Positions 33,513 to 42,562 of a stretch of 44,018 bases of DNA are shown piece by piece. Positions within the stretch are counted from its first letter, which is position 1; every line of letters begins with the position of its first letter. The stretch spans positions 1 through 44,018 of the forward strand of contig JANQQP010000014.1 in the NCBI GenBank assembly GCA_028285005.1, in the 5' to 3' direction. A program made the translations under genes and the position numbers. The notes beneath the pieces are model-generated. The model saw only the letters and a program-made list of their open reading frames with translations, made no database searches and was not told where the DNA came from. Source of the DNA: Dehalococcoidia bacterium. Lineage in GTDB: Bacteria; Chloroflexota; Dehalococcoidia; Lucifugimonadales; Lucifugimonadaceae.

Positions 33513-36500
33513 ATGCGCATCACCCGACTCCAAATCGAGAACTTCGGCCACTTCGCAAACAAGGTCGTCGATCCTGTTGACGATGCCCTGACAGTCGTCC
33601 ACGGCCCTAACGAGGCCGGTAAATCGGCGTTGCGGGCCTTCGTGCGCTCGACTCTGTTCGGCTATCTCGACCGCCGCAACAGGCAGTTCGAGTTCTATGA
33701 CTACCCGCCAGTGAACGGTGGCACCGCTTCAGGCGCGCTCGATATCGTCACCAAGGGCGGCTCGGAGTACACGGTGCGCCGCGAGCAGGGCCGCAACGGT
33801 GGACCGGTGATTGTGAGCGGTGATGCTGACGGCGGGACTGAGCTGCTTGAGAGGCTGCTGGACCGTATTGGGCCTGATCTCTACCAGAACCTGTTCAGCA
33901 TCAGCCTGAGCGAGTTGCAGGAACTTTCGACCCTCAACTCTCCCGAGATCAGGGACCGCATCTACTCAGTTGGACTCGGGCTATCTCGAGTCAGCTTGCC
34001 CGACGCCGTTGGCCGAATCGACCGCGACGTCCGCGCCCTTCGCGGACCTAAGTCCGGATCTATTCGCAAGGCGGAGAAAGAGCTTCACGAACTGAAGGTG
34101 GAGCTTGAGGAAGCTCGCAAAGACCACGGCCTGTATGCAGATGTGGCTGCGAAGCTGGCAGATATCGAAGACAAGATCTCGGCGCAGCAGGACAAGCTCG
34201 AAGCGGTCCGCACGCAGCGTGAGCAGCAGAGCCTGACGATCAGCCTGCGGCCTTACTGGGAGCGGCTGAATGGAATGCGTGACCAGATCGCCGAGCTGCC
34301 CGGACTTGCCGACTTCCCTGGCAACGCTGAGCGACAGCTGGATGGCCTGATCCTGCAGGTTGTTAACGATAGAGAGCAGATGCAGCGCGGGGATGCGAGA
34401 CAGGACGAGCGCACGGCTGAGATCCAGAGTGTTCCCGTGGTCGAGGCCTTTGAGAACCGCTCATCGGAGATCCGGCAGCTCGTTGCCGAGACCGAGCACT
34501 ACCGCAAGGCGGTCGAGGACCTCCCGGAGGTCCGTACACAGCTGAAGATCGAGGAAGAGAAGTTCCAGCGTGACCTGGAGCTTCTCGGAAGCGACTGGGA
34601 CGAAGAGGCGGTCGAAAAGTTCGATGCGCCTGTCGACCTGCTGGCAGACCTCGAGGCGGCAGGTTCGCAACTTGTTGAGACGGAAGAGACCTACAAGAGC
34701 TCCGAGGCCGAAGTTTCTCGCCGGACCGATAGCCGTGACGATGTTGCGGAAGAGGTTTCGCGTGCGGCCGCGACGCGTGACTCCGTAGAAGGTGTGCCCG
34801 AGCAGTCGTCCGATGAGCTGGACAAGCGGCAGGAGCGGCTTGGCAGGCTCCGCGGCGCACTCGCCGAGCGGTACGGCGCAAGAGGCGAGCTTCATGACGC
34901 TGAGATGAAGCTTGCCGATTCGCTGGGTGAGGCCGACTCGGTGAATATCGCCGGATTCTTCGGCTCTATCTGGATGCCGGTGGCACTCATCGTGCTTTCA
35001 CTGTCCGCCATCGCCTTCTCCGTCTGGGACGGCGAGCTTGCCCCTGCGATTCCAGGTCTTGGTGGACTCGCCACTGGAATCGTCATGCTCGTCCGAGCGC
35101 GCACATCCGGCCAGGGCTTCGCAATCAAGGTAAGCCGGCCGACCATCGACGAGGCGCGGACCATACTGACTGAGCAGCGAGATACGCAGAAGGCGAAGCT
35201 GGAGGAGCTGGACAAGGAGATCGCTGAGATCGCCAAAGAGTTCGGCCTGCCTGGCGATCCATCACACCGGGATCTCGAGGAGCAGGCTGCGGCGATCGAC
35301 CGAGCGGTGCATCGCAGGGTGCTGTTCGAGACGCGGGGCGCTGCGGCGTCTGAAGCTCAAGAGCGGCTCAAGGACGCTGATGCAAGGCTGCAGGAGGTCT
35401 CCGACTCCCGCACGCTGGCCTACAACAACTACGCCACGACGTACGCGCGCTGGCAGGAAGTTCTGAAGTCAGCGGAACTACGTGACGACCTGAAGCCCTC
35501 GCAGGCCAACTCGGTGATGGAGCGGCTAAGGTCTCTAAAGAGCCAGTTGCGGATTCTTTCCAGCTATCGCGAGCGAGTCGGCCAGATGGAGTCGGCGATC
35601 GAAGATATCGAGTCTCGCCTGACAACTGAGCTCGAAGCTGCGGACATGCCACCAGCCGAGCACATGCAGGCCACTCCGGCACTCATGACGCTTGCAGAGC
35701 GGTTCCGAGACCACGAGCTGGCGGTGCAACGCCGTGACGCTCTGATGGCGGAGCTGAAGGACTGGATTGGGCGCAGGGACCAGCTTGAACGCCGCATCAG
35801 CCAGGTTGAAGGCGAGATCAAAGACCTGATGCGCTACGCCGAGACGGATGATGAGCAGGAGTTCCGGGCGATCGCCAGGCAGATGGAAAAGCGGTGGGAG
35901 CTGGAGGCGAAGATCGAGGAGCTGATCGAAGCGCAGCCGCTCCTGGCCAATGATGAGGGTTCGGTGCACCGGGAGCAGCTGGAGTCGAGTTCGCTGAGCG
36001 AGCTGAAGGCTCGGTTAGAGCGCATAGATGATGAGGTGCGGGAGCTCGAGCGTGAGCTTGGTGAGATGCAGCGTGAGCGCGGTGACCTGGACCGTCAGCG
36101 CAAGCAGCTAGAGGCGTCATCGAAGGTCTCTGAACTGCGTGGCAAGATAAATGTGCTTGAGGACAAGCTGCAGACCGATGCCGACCGCTGGGCTGTCCTG
36201 AGAATCGCCAGTCACCTGCTGGACAAGACCCGGGAGACGTTCCAGCGTGAGCGCCAACCGTCGCTGATCCAGGCCGCCGGCAAGTATTTCGAGAAGCTGA
36301 CTCTCGGCCGCTATACGCGGGTTGAGGCGGTCGTTGGCGAGCAGGACCTCGTGGTCTACGAGGCTGAGGGTGGCCGGAAGGCTGTCGGCGGCCTGTCACG
36401 CGGCACTGCCGAGCAGCTGTATCTGTCGATGCGGTTTGCGCTGATCGAGGAGTACTCCCGCAACGCTGAGCCGATGCCTGTTGTGATGGACGATGTGCTC

Positions 36501-36716
36501 GTGAACTTCGACCCTGAGCGTGCGCAGGCTGCCGCCGATGTTATCGCGGAACTCTCTTCTCGCTTCCAGGTACTGATGTTGACCTGTCACCCGCAGACGG
36601 TGACGTACTTCGAGAAGGCCTGTGCGCCGAAAGGCCGCCGAAAGGCCAGGCCGATGACGACCGTAGAACTCGGCTCAGGCGGAGCTGAGACGGGCCAGCT
36701 GACGCTGGTGGGCTAG
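33513..36716 (+). CDS. yhaN: YhaN-like SMC/Rad50-type ATPase with membrane hairpin
   Basis: 1067 aa. Walker A GPNEAGKS is at residues 31-38; long coiled coils fill about 190-480 and 530-900. The ABC signature LSRGT lies near residue 960, Walker B VVMDDVLVNFD near 990 and the switch histidine in LTCHPQTVTYF further on. Two hydrophobic helices (about 485-525, VALIVLSLSAIAFSVW and GLGGLATGIVMLV) form a membrane hairpin in the middle of the coiled coil, as in YhaN. It works with YhaO as a nuclease-ATPase complex, by homology. Confidence 0.85.
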   Translation: MRITRLQIENFGHFANKVVDPVDDALTVVHGPNEAGKSALRAFVRSTLFGYLDRRNRQFEFYDYPPVNGGTASGALDIVTKGGSEYTVRREQGRNGGPVIVSGDADGGTELLERLLDRIGPDLYQNLFSISLSELQELSTLNSPEIRDRIYSVGLGLSRVSLPDAVGRIDRDVRALRGPKSGSIRKAEKELHELKVELEEARKDHGLYADVAAKLADIEDKISAQQDKLEAVRTQREQQSLTISLRPYWERLNGMRDQIAELPGLADFPGNAERQLDGLILQVVNDREQMQRGDARQDERTAEIQSVPVVEAFENRSSEIRQLVAETEHYRKAVEDLPEVRTQLKIEEEKFQRDLELLGSDWDEEAVEKFDAPVDLLADLEAAGSQLVETEETYKSSEAEVSRRTDSRDDVAEEVSRAAATRDSVEGVPEQSSDELDKRQERLGRLRGALAERYGARGELHDAEMKLADSLGEADSVNIAGFFGSIWMPVALIVLSLSAIAFSVWDGELAPAIPGLGGLATGIVMLVRARTSGQGFAIKVSRPTIDEARTILTEQRDTQKAKLEELDKEIAEIAKEFGLPGDPSHRDLEEQAAAIDRAVHRRVLFETRGAAASEAQERLKDADARLQEVSDSRTLAYNNYATTYARWQEVLKSAELRDDLKPSQANSVMERLRSLKSQLRILSSYRERVGQMESAIEDIESRLTTELEAADMPPAEHMQATPALMTLAERFRDHELAVQRRDALMAELKDWIGRRDQLERRISQVEGEIKDLMRYAETDDEQEFRAIARQMEKRWELEAKIEELIEAQPLLANDEGSVHREQLESSSLSELKARLERIDDEVRELERELGEMQRERGDLDRQRKQLEASSKVSELRGKINVLEDKLQTDADRWAVLRIASHLLDKTRETFQRERQPSLIQAAGKYFEKLTLGRYTRVEAVVGEQDLVVYEAEGGRKAVGGLSRGTAEQLYLSMRFALIEEYSRNAEPMPVVMDDVLVNFDPERAQAAADVIAELSSRFQVLMLTCHPQTVTYFEKACAPKGRRKARPMTTVELGSGGAETGQLTLVG

Positions 36717-37054
36717 GCGAGCCGACGGGACGACGGCAGTCTCGTCGCGCATCTACTTCAGTCGTCGTTCTCTGACCAGTCATCGCGCTAGCTAAATGAT
36801 GCAACACGTTCGTGTAGACGCGGATCATCGTTGATTCCGTGCGACTTCATGAATTTTCCGCACGCTAACCGGCGCACAATCGCTCGCTCAGCATTGTATT
36901 CGTACTGGAGAAGACTTAAGGTGCGCGATGCAGGGTTTCGCGCCTCGGCTCGTTCGAGTCTGTGACGTGAGACATACGGGATAGTCGCAGATGGCGCGGA
37001 ATCTGCGCTCGGCGCCCCGGTGAAGCAGACACGGCGTCGAGCAGGAGGTAGCCG
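36717..37054. other. Intergenic region, 338 bp
   Basis: No gene or repeat copy recognised. A strong ribosome site (GGAGG, about 37044) for the following small gene sits at its end; no clear promoter is seen. Confidence 0.5.
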
Positions 37055-37258
37055 ATGCCCGAGAACTGCTTCTGTTTGCACCCGATGGGCCTGCACTGGT
37101 TCAACACCGGCAACTGCACTGAGTGTGCATGCACCGTGTTTCGCCCCCACATCCTGTCCGAGCTAGACGAGCCTGAGGAACTGGCGGATGTGCAGCGGTC
37201 GGGGTCTGAGGCCGATGACATGGCCGGGTTGACCGGCGCCGGGTCGAACAGGTCCTAG
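37055..37258 (+). CDS. Small Cys-rich, zinc-binding-like protein
   Basis: 67 aa. The first half carries C-x-C-x-H (CFCLH), then HWF and CTECAC: five cysteines and two histidines in the first 30 residues, a pattern expected of a zinc site. The second half is acidic and loses regularity. A strong GGAGG ribosome site at good spacing precedes the ATG. No family recognised; both its neighbours are DNA-transaction proteins. Confidence 0.6.
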   Translation: MPENCFCLHPMGLHWFNTGNCTECACTVFRPHILSELDEPEELADVQRSGSEADDMAGLTGAGSNRS

Positions 37259-37301
37259 AAGGTCCGGCTAACGCTCTCTCAGCCAACCGATTCCGGCGTG
37301 G

Positions 37302-38069
37302 CTAGTCTCCGCTGAGACTCGCGCCGGCCCCGGAATCGGCGCCCTCTGCCGCCGCCAGGCCTTCGTAAAGCTTCGTCATGCCGTCGAGCCATTTCGCCTG
37401 CACCTCGGACGACCATGAGGGGTCGAAGTCCGGGTACTTCGAGAGGATCATCTCGGCGACATTCAGCTTGGCGGTAAGGCGTGGTGATGCCTCGGCGACT
37501 GCGGTTGCTGGTGCTACCGCTGGAGCCACAACTTCGGCTGGCGCGTCCGGCGTTTCTACAGCCGCTTGCGGCACCTGAGCTGTAGCCGCTCGGCCACGTG
37601 GAGCAGCCTTTCCGGCAGGCTGCCTGCGACGTCGCTGGTGGCGGCCTGCGAGGATGTACTGGGACAGCTGGATGCCGGCGTCTGTGGCCGCCCGGATGAA
37701 AAACGCTTCGCACTTGGTCAGGACGCCTTCGCGGGCACCGAAAGACCGGAACGCCTCATGGAACTGGTTCCGGGTGGCGCGGGACAGGTCGAGCTCAAAG
37801 ACGGGCTTGTAGTAGTCCTCCAGGAGGCCTCGCAGCAGCGCCCGCCGACGCTCTCCCTCTGCGAACACCAGCTGCTCCAGCACCGGCTGTGGATGGCCAT
37901 CAGCGTCGACGAGCTGCAGCACTTTCAGGGCTGTCATCAGCTGCGTGCCCGAGCTTCCGGAGAACCTGGCGCCCCAAACGCTTCTGTCTATCCTCGCAGG
38001 GATGCCGTCCTGCAGAAATTCCAAAAAAGTTTGGAATGTTCGGTAAGGGACATACGGGGGAACTGCCAT
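37302..38069 (-). CDS. DUF5343 domain protein
   Basis: 255 aa from ATG 38069. The N-terminal half matches DUF5343: PPYVPYRTFQTFLEFL, GIPARIDRSVWGARFSGSSG split over two segments, and LMTALKVLQLVDADGHP. The rest has a basic stretch (GRHQRRRRQ), an Ala/Pro linker and a C-terminal helical piece. DUF5343 proteins have no proven function. Alternative in-frame starts lie at 38084 and 38111; none has a good ribosome site. Divergent from the ParB-like gene, and a perfect ATTCCAAA palindrome lies inside its first codons. Confidence 0.7.
   Translation of the reverse strand: MAVPPYVPYRTFQTFLEFLQDGIPARIDRSVWGARFSGSSGTQLMTALKVLQLVDADGHPQPVLEQLVFAEGERRRALLRGLLEDYYKPVFELDLSRATRNQFHEAFRSFGAREGVLTKCEAFFIRAATDAGIQLSQYILAGRHQRRRRQPAGKAAPRGRAATAQVPQAAVETPDAPAEVVAPAVAPATAVAEASPRLTAKLNVAEMILSKYPDFDPSWSSEVQAKWLDGMTKLYEGLAAAEGADSGAGASLSGD
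38018..38037. promoter_or_regulatory. ATTCCAAA palindrome 1
   Basis: ATTCCAAA-AAAG-TTTGGAAT, a perfect 8-bp inverted repeat. It lies in the first codons of the DUF5343 gene. Confidence 0.55.
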
Positions 38070-38157
38070 CTGCCGTTCTTGCATGCGATTTCCAGATTGG
38101 GAAAAGGACATTCCAGAGTTTGTCCGCCGTTTTCGGAACGAACGTTATCCCTGTCTG

Positions 38158-38184
38158 ATTCCAAAGTCAATATCGATTTGGAAT
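38158..38184. promoter_or_regulatory. ATTCCAAA palindrome 2
   Basis: ATTCCAAA, 11-nt spacer, TTTGGAAT. Same octamer as palindrome 1 with a spacer longer by 7 nt. It lies in the gap between the two divergent genes. Confidence 0.6.
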
Positions 38185-38238
38185 GGCCGGTTTCCCAGCG
38201 TGGACAGTTTTCTCATATGCGATACGGAATAGAAGAGA

Positions 38239-38246
38239 ATTCCAAA
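38239..38246 (+). promoter_or_regulatory. ATTCCAAA half-site
   Basis: A single further ATTCCAAA, about 70 bp before the ParB-like start. With palindromes 1 and 2 this makes five copies of the octamer in about 230 bp. Confidence 0.5.
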
Positions 38247-38314
38247 CATCACGAGCAGATGGTCTGCAGAGCCGTCACATCGGCGCTGTGCAAGCGTATC
38301 GCAAGGGGTTGGAG

Positions 38315-39238
38315 TTGAAAGTTCCGATAGCAAAGATCTTCCCGGACCCACAGACAGAGGCTTCACGAAAAGAGAATGTGCGAGAGCTACCGCGCGGTTC
38401 GAGGACGGCACGGGATCCGGTGGTGCTCATAGACAACGATCGCTACATCCTGCTGGCCGGAGCCAGGCGGCTGCGGACGGCGCAGGAAGCCGGCGAAAAA
38501 GAGGTCGAGTGCACGGTCAAGGAATCGGTCACAGAGCAGGAGCGCTGGGAGCTTCTGCTGGCCGAGCAGTACCACTCTTCACTGGTGCCTCCAATGGACC
38601 TCGGACAGGCCTTCATCGACTACCGGGACCGGTATGACGTTACCCAGCAGGAGCTGGCCCGCAGGACGGGAATTACACCCGGCACGATCCACCACTACGA
38701 GAGCCTGATCCGCACCCTTGCGCCCGGCCTCGGCGGCAAGGTGAACAGCGGTGAGCTGACCTTCAAAGAGGCGCGCTCGATCGCAGACATCGATGACCAT
38801 GAGCGGCAGCTAGAGATCGCCAAGCCGTTCGTCGACGGCAGGCTTTCGTCTGTGCATGTGGAGCGCATCGTCGGCCGGGCAAAGAGCGCGCCTGAGCTGG
38901 CGATCGACCAGATCATTGAAGAGGTGGTGAACGGCAAGCGCCCCGCACAGAAGCCGGAGCCCGAAGAGCCTGAGCTGGTCGAGCCTCGGCCGCCGAAGGA
39001 GCGGAACACCGAGTCGCTCGAAAACATGGTGTTGCACCTGGCGGGCGAGTTGGATGCCCTACCGATGCAGGTGATCCCGGAGTACCGACGGCTGAAGCTG
39101 ATCAGCTGTCTGCGGATCCTGGATTCCCGGCTGAGAGCATCTCTCGAGGGGCTGAACTCCGGTCCGGCAAGGGAGTCCGCGATTCCGCAGCCCATGGGTT
39201 CCACGTCGAGGGCTCGCGGGAGAACAAGGGTGCGTTGA
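38315..39238 (+). CDS. ParB-like DNA-binding protein
   Basis: 307 aa from TTG 38315, behind AAGGGG with 6-nt spacing; TTG 38309 is an alternative. The ParB N-terminal domain has VPIAKIFPDPQTE, PVVLIDNDRYILLAGARRLR (the AGARR stretch corresponds to the GERR motif, about residues 48-52) and ELLLAEQYHSSL. A helix-turn-helix (about 107-132, QQELARRTGITPGTIHHYES) follows. C-terminal part: basic and acidic linker, then an unassigned tail. With no ParA beside it, a regulator or a partition-like role is open. A terminator follows. Confidence 0.8.
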   Translation: MKVPIAKIFPDPQTEASRKENVRELPRGSRTARDPVVLIDNDRYILLAGARRLRTAQEAGEKEVECTVKESVTEQERWELLLAEQYHSSLVPPMDLGQAFIDYRDRYDVTQQELARRTGITPGTIHHYESLIRTLAPGLGGKVNSGELTFKEARSIADIDDHERQLEIAKPFVDGRLSSVHVERIVGRAKSAPELAIDQIIEEVVNGKRPAQKPEPEEPELVEPRPPKERNTESLENMVLHLAGELDALPMQVIPEYRRLKLISCLRILDSRLRASLEGLNSGPARESAIPQPMGSTSRARGRTRVR

Positions 39239-39358
39239 GGAGATTCGGAAAGGACTGAAAAGGATTTTTTGAGGCCGGTGCGGACACACCGACCTCTAAA
39301 CCGGGAGCTGTTGAGCAGGGCTCGCCCAGCACTCCATTCGAAACGGCCGTGAGCCCGC

Positions 39359-39404
39359 AGACACCCCGCCAATGGTTGCCTCCAGGCGGGGTGTCTTTCT
39401 TTTT
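39359..39404 (+). terminator. Rho-independent terminator after ParB-like gene
   Basis: AGACACCCCGCC, 14-nt loop, GGCGGGGTGTCT, then TTCTTTTT. A perfect 12-bp stem. Confidence 0.9.
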
Positions 39405-39476
39405 CCGCGAAACGCTAATGTGATGTCAAGGCCGAGCGGGCTGCGGACCGGCGGCTTGCGTCAGTAACGGGAGATC

Positions 39477-40433
39477 TTACTCGCCAACGAGTATGCCAAT
39501 GCCTCCGATCCGGATCTGGTCCGTGGTGTTGGCGAAGTTCAACCTCAGGCTCATGGTCATAGCACCTTCAACCGGCTCGTTCGGCACGACATTGCTGTCG
39601 ACACAAACCGGGTCCGTGCTCTTGTGGTCGGTGCCATCGTCATTCACCACGAATGCCGAAGGCGGCTCATTCTCCCTGGTGATGCGAATCTGCGATATGA
39701 AGCTGTCAGCGGAGCTGAGGTCATAGCAGACCGTAACCTTCTTGATTCGCAGATTGTCAGCCAGCGCCAGGGGCTTGGCCAGCCACTGGAGGTCTCCGGC
39801 GGAAGTTGTGGTGACGTCCAGGGTGTTTCCGGCAGCGCCCCGAGCGAGGACAAGGTTCGAAGGTGCATCACCCCGAGGGCTAGCGATCATGTCGAGGGCG
39901 CTGACCCAGATTGTGTGGTCTTCGACTGTGGCGGCAGGTCCGGGCGGACCCTGGTCACCCGGTGGTCCCTGGAGAACGTCTCCGGTCCTGGCAAACTCAT
40001 CCGGGCTGAGGCCGCCGAGAGTGGCCGCGTTGCCCGCCTGGATCGCAAACGGCACTGACGTGAGCTCTTGTCGCGGTCTGAGCTCAGAGTCACTTTCGAC
40101 CTGGATGCCGAGGAACAGTGGCGGGGTGTCAATTACGTTGCCGACGGGTGTGATGTTCCCGAGCGTGGTTGAGAAGATGCCATTCTGAGTCTCAACCGCA
40201 AGACGCTCGGACCACAGCGCTGTGGAACCTGTGCTTGAGCTGTAGATGCTGAATGTGACGGCGTACTTTCCGTCCTTGATCGGATTGCCCGAGGCGTCGG
40301 AAAGGAAGCCCTGGTAGGTCAGCGTCTGCGGCACAGAGCTGCCTGTCTGCTGAGCGATGGCCCAGCTGACGCTCCACGCGAGACCACCTGCGACGACGAT
40401 GGTGAGTATTGCTGCCAGTCTGAACGACTTCAT
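39477..40433 (-). CDS. Secreted protein with short collagen-like stretch
   Basis: 318 aa. A signal peptide (MKSFRLAAILTIVVAGGLAW region) precedes QTLTYQGFLSDASGNPIKDG and YAVTFSIYSSSTGSTALWSE, the opening of a widespread extracellular family. A short Gly-Pro-Pro collagen-like run (GPPGDQGPPGPA) lies mid-protein, followed by a beta-rich C-terminal domain. It is probably exported. AAAGGA precedes the ATG. It follows the lipoprotein gene at 40470 on the same strand, 36 bp away, so they may be one unit. Confidence 0.7.
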   Translation of the reverse strand: MKSFRLAAILTIVVAGGLAWSVSWAIAQQTGSSVPQTLTYQGFLSDASGNPIKDGKYAVTFSIYSSSTGSTALWSERLAVETQNGIFSTTLGNITPVGNVIDTPPLFLGIQVESDSELRPRQELTSVPFAIQAGNAATLGGLSPDEFARTGDVLQGPPGDQGPPGPAATVEDHTIWVSALDMIASPRGDAPSNLVLARGAAGNTLDVTTTSAGDLQWLAKPLALADNLRIKKVTVCYDLSSADSFISQIRITRENEPPSAFVVNDDGTDHKSTDPVCVDSNVVPNEPVEGAMTMSLRLNFANTTDQIRIGGIGILVGE

Positions 40434-40469
40434 CGGACCATTCCTTTCAAGTCTTCACAGATCACTTGA

Positions 40470-41282
40470 TCAGTCATTGCGATTCGCATTTGGATAGATT
40501 CCGGAGGTGATAGAGAGGTTGTTGCCGCTGGACGACCCGGTGGCAGCGCCGAAGCCGAACGACCCGGTCAGGTGGAGTCCATTGCCTGCGGACGAGCCGC
40601 CCGCGGTCGGGCCTCCAGAAAGGTTGAACGGCCCGGTCACGCCTCTGTCCTCTGGAGCAGGTGGCAGCGGTCGTGCGTGTAGCCCTGGCCGGATCTGCCA
40701 GTCGTCGGTGTGTGATACACCGCCTCCGAAACCTGTGCCGAACGACCCGGTGAGCCTCAGGCTTCTGCTTGTCGACGTGCCGCCAGCGGTGAACTCTCCT
40801 ATGACGACTACAGGAACTGACGGTGGAGCGATGACAGTTGCAGTAGATGTGGCGACCGGCGCTGTGGCCGTCGGGGCAACGGAGACTGGTGTGGCTGTAG
40901 GCACGGGTGCGCTTGGAGGTGTGGAAGTGGGGGCGATCTGTGTGGGCGTCGCGGCAGGTGTTGGAGACGGCTGAGGCCGGGACGTGTCAGCAGTAGGAGC
41001 GGGTACAGAAGTTGCAGTGGCGGTGGCTGCGGGAACAGTCGCAACAGCGGAATCGCTGGCGGCCGGATCAGTGGACGCAGTGGAGGTTGCTGCAGCGGTT
41101 GGCCTGGCGGTGTCAGCGGTCGATGTCGGGTCGGCTGAATCCTCTGATCGGGGTGTTTCGGTGGCCGGTGCAGACTCGGTTTCTGCCGTCGGCGTCTCGT
41201 CTTCAGGCGTCACACATGAGATCGCCAGTACACCGAAAGTGGCGAGCATCGCAATCAGCACGTTCCGTCCAACGTGTTTCAA
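40470..41282 (-). CDS. Thr/Pro-rich lipoprotein with C-terminal repeats
   Basis: 270 aa. A signal peptide ends at the lipobox-like FGVLAISC; residues about 25-160 are Thr/Ala/Pro/Ser-rich, an extended stalk. The C-terminal part repeats a motif: RLTGSFGTGFGGG, then HLTGSFGFGAATG and LSITSGIY. It is probably displayed on the cell surface. The start is TTG at 41282. It lies directly upstream of the secreted protein at 39477. Confidence 0.65.
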   Translation of the reverse strand: MKHVGRNVLIAMLATFGVLAISCVTPEDETPTAETESAPATETPRSEDSADPTSTADTARPTAAATSTASTDPAASDSAVATVPAATATATSVPAPTADTSRPQPSPTPAATPTQIAPTSTPPSAPVPTATPVSVAPTATAPVATSTATVIAPPSVPVVVIGEFTAGGTSTSRSLRLTGSFGTGFGGGVSHTDDWQIRPGLHARPLPPAPEDRGVTGPFNLSGGPTAGGSSAGNGLHLTGSFGFGAATGSSSGNNLSITSGIYPNANRND

Positions 41283-41425
41283 AAATAGCCCCCGAGCGGG
41301 GCCAATCTAGCGGGTCTGACGAAACTGCACAAGCAGATGCGATCAAAAGCGCGCGAACGCGACGACCAGAAGTGGGAAGTGCCGGTCCCCACGGATCGCG
41401 AACCCTGCTGCGCCAGAACGGACGG

Positions 41426-42397
41426 CTAGTCCTCTAGCCTCTTCAGATACTGGCCGACCCAGTCGTAGTCGACCAGCTCCGCGTAGGCGTCCATGAGAGC
41501 TTTGGTGATCGGGCCGTGGGCAGAGCCATCGCCGATCTGAGTGCCCTGGACGGTTCGCACCCCGCAGATGCAGAGCGAGGTCGAGGTCAGGAACACCTCA
41601 TCGGCGGTGGTGGCGTCGAACACATCAATGTCCTGCTCGATGACCGGAACATCGATCTTCTCGGCCAGCTCGATCGCCGTCTCACGGCTTATCCCGCCCA
41701 GCACGTACTGAGGCTTTGGGGTGTAGAGCACGCCGTCCTTAATGGTGAAGATGTTGGAACCGATGCCCTCAGTGAGGAAGCCGCGGCCGTCGAGCAGGAT
41801 GGCCCAGGACTCCGGGTCGTGCGCCTTGGCCTCCATGTCGGCCATGATGAGGTTCAGGTAGTTATGGGACTTGGCACGGGGACTGAGCGCTTCGGGCGGA
41901 GTGCGGCGGACGGAGGGTATCCATACATCAATACCGTCTCTATATAGACGCGCGCGTGGCTTAAGGGGCAGGGGAGCGCATTCGATGATGACGTTGGGGC
42001 CGCCTGCGGTCTCCCACATGTCGCCGCCGACCAGGTCTACGCCTCGCGAAATGCGCTGGCCCACCCAGAAATCGTCGTCCGGCCCAAGCAGGGGAAGATT
42101 AGCCTCCAGCACCTGCCGGGTGTGGCCGATCATCTCTTCCTGCGACATGCCGGGGTCGATCTGGACGTACTTGAGGGAGTTGTAGAAACGGGCTATGTGT
42201 TCCTCAAGTTTGAAAATCCTGTGTCCAAATGTGCGTGTCATATCGAACACAGCATCGCCATACTTGAAACCCCGGTCCCTGAAGGGGACCCTGACCTCAC
42301 TCTCAGGAACGATCTCGCCGTTGAAGTAGGCGACTCTTTCGCCTGTCTTCCGTCCTTGCGTGGCGGCTTCGGCGGCTGGTTTGACCTCAGAGGTCAT
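41426..42397 (-). CDS. ilvE: Branched-chain amino acid aminotransferase (class IV)
   Basis: 323 aa PLP fold-type IV enzyme, transferring amino groups to the branched-chain 2-oxo acids. FRDRGFKYGDAVFDMTRTF, the PLP lysine in RAKSHNYLNL, TEGIGSNIF and LTSTSLCICGV are visible. Length and motifs fit IlvE, though D-amino-acid aminotransferase-like specificity cannot be excluded. GAAAGGA precedes the ATG. Confidence 0.85.
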   Translation of the reverse strand: MTSEVKPAAEAATQGRKTGERVAYFNGEIVPESEVRVPFRDRGFKYGDAVFDMTRTFGHRIFKLEEHIARFYNSLKYVQIDPGMSQEEMIGHTRQVLEANLPLLGPDDDFWVGQRISRGVDLVGGDMWETAGGPNVIIECAPLPLKPRARLYRDGIDVWIPSVRRTPPEALSPRAKSHNYLNLIMADMEAKAHDPESWAILLDGRGFLTEGIGSNIFTIKDGVLYTPKPQYVLGGISRETAIELAEKIDVPVIEQDIDVFDATTADEVFLTSTSLCICGVRTVQGTQIGDGSAHGPITKALMDAYAELVDYDWVGQYLKRLED

Positions 42398-42510
42398 GAT
42401 GGGTCCTTTCTTCAGACAGGGAGCGGTGACTGCAGGGGAATCTTAACGGGTTGGGTGTGACGCCTCAAATAGCGTGAGGGAGTGCCGGTGCGTGCTGTGC
42501 ACGGAGGAAC

Positions 42511-42541
42511 ATATATACAGGTATATGTATGTATATATCAG
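42511..42541. promoter_or_regulatory. TATATA motif cluster, upstream
   Basis: ATATATACAG, GTATATGTAT and GTATATATCAG in succession, directly before the ribosome site of the gene at 42563. The TATATATC octamer recurs at about 43238 and 43650. Confidence 0.4.
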
Positions 42542-42562
42542 TTCGAAAACAGAGGATAGTGG

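Noticed and set aside
39269..39296. Extra terminator hairpin before the ParB-like terminator
   Set aside because: The GAGGCCGGTG/CACCGACCTC hairpin has no T-run on its 3' side; the T-run lies before it.
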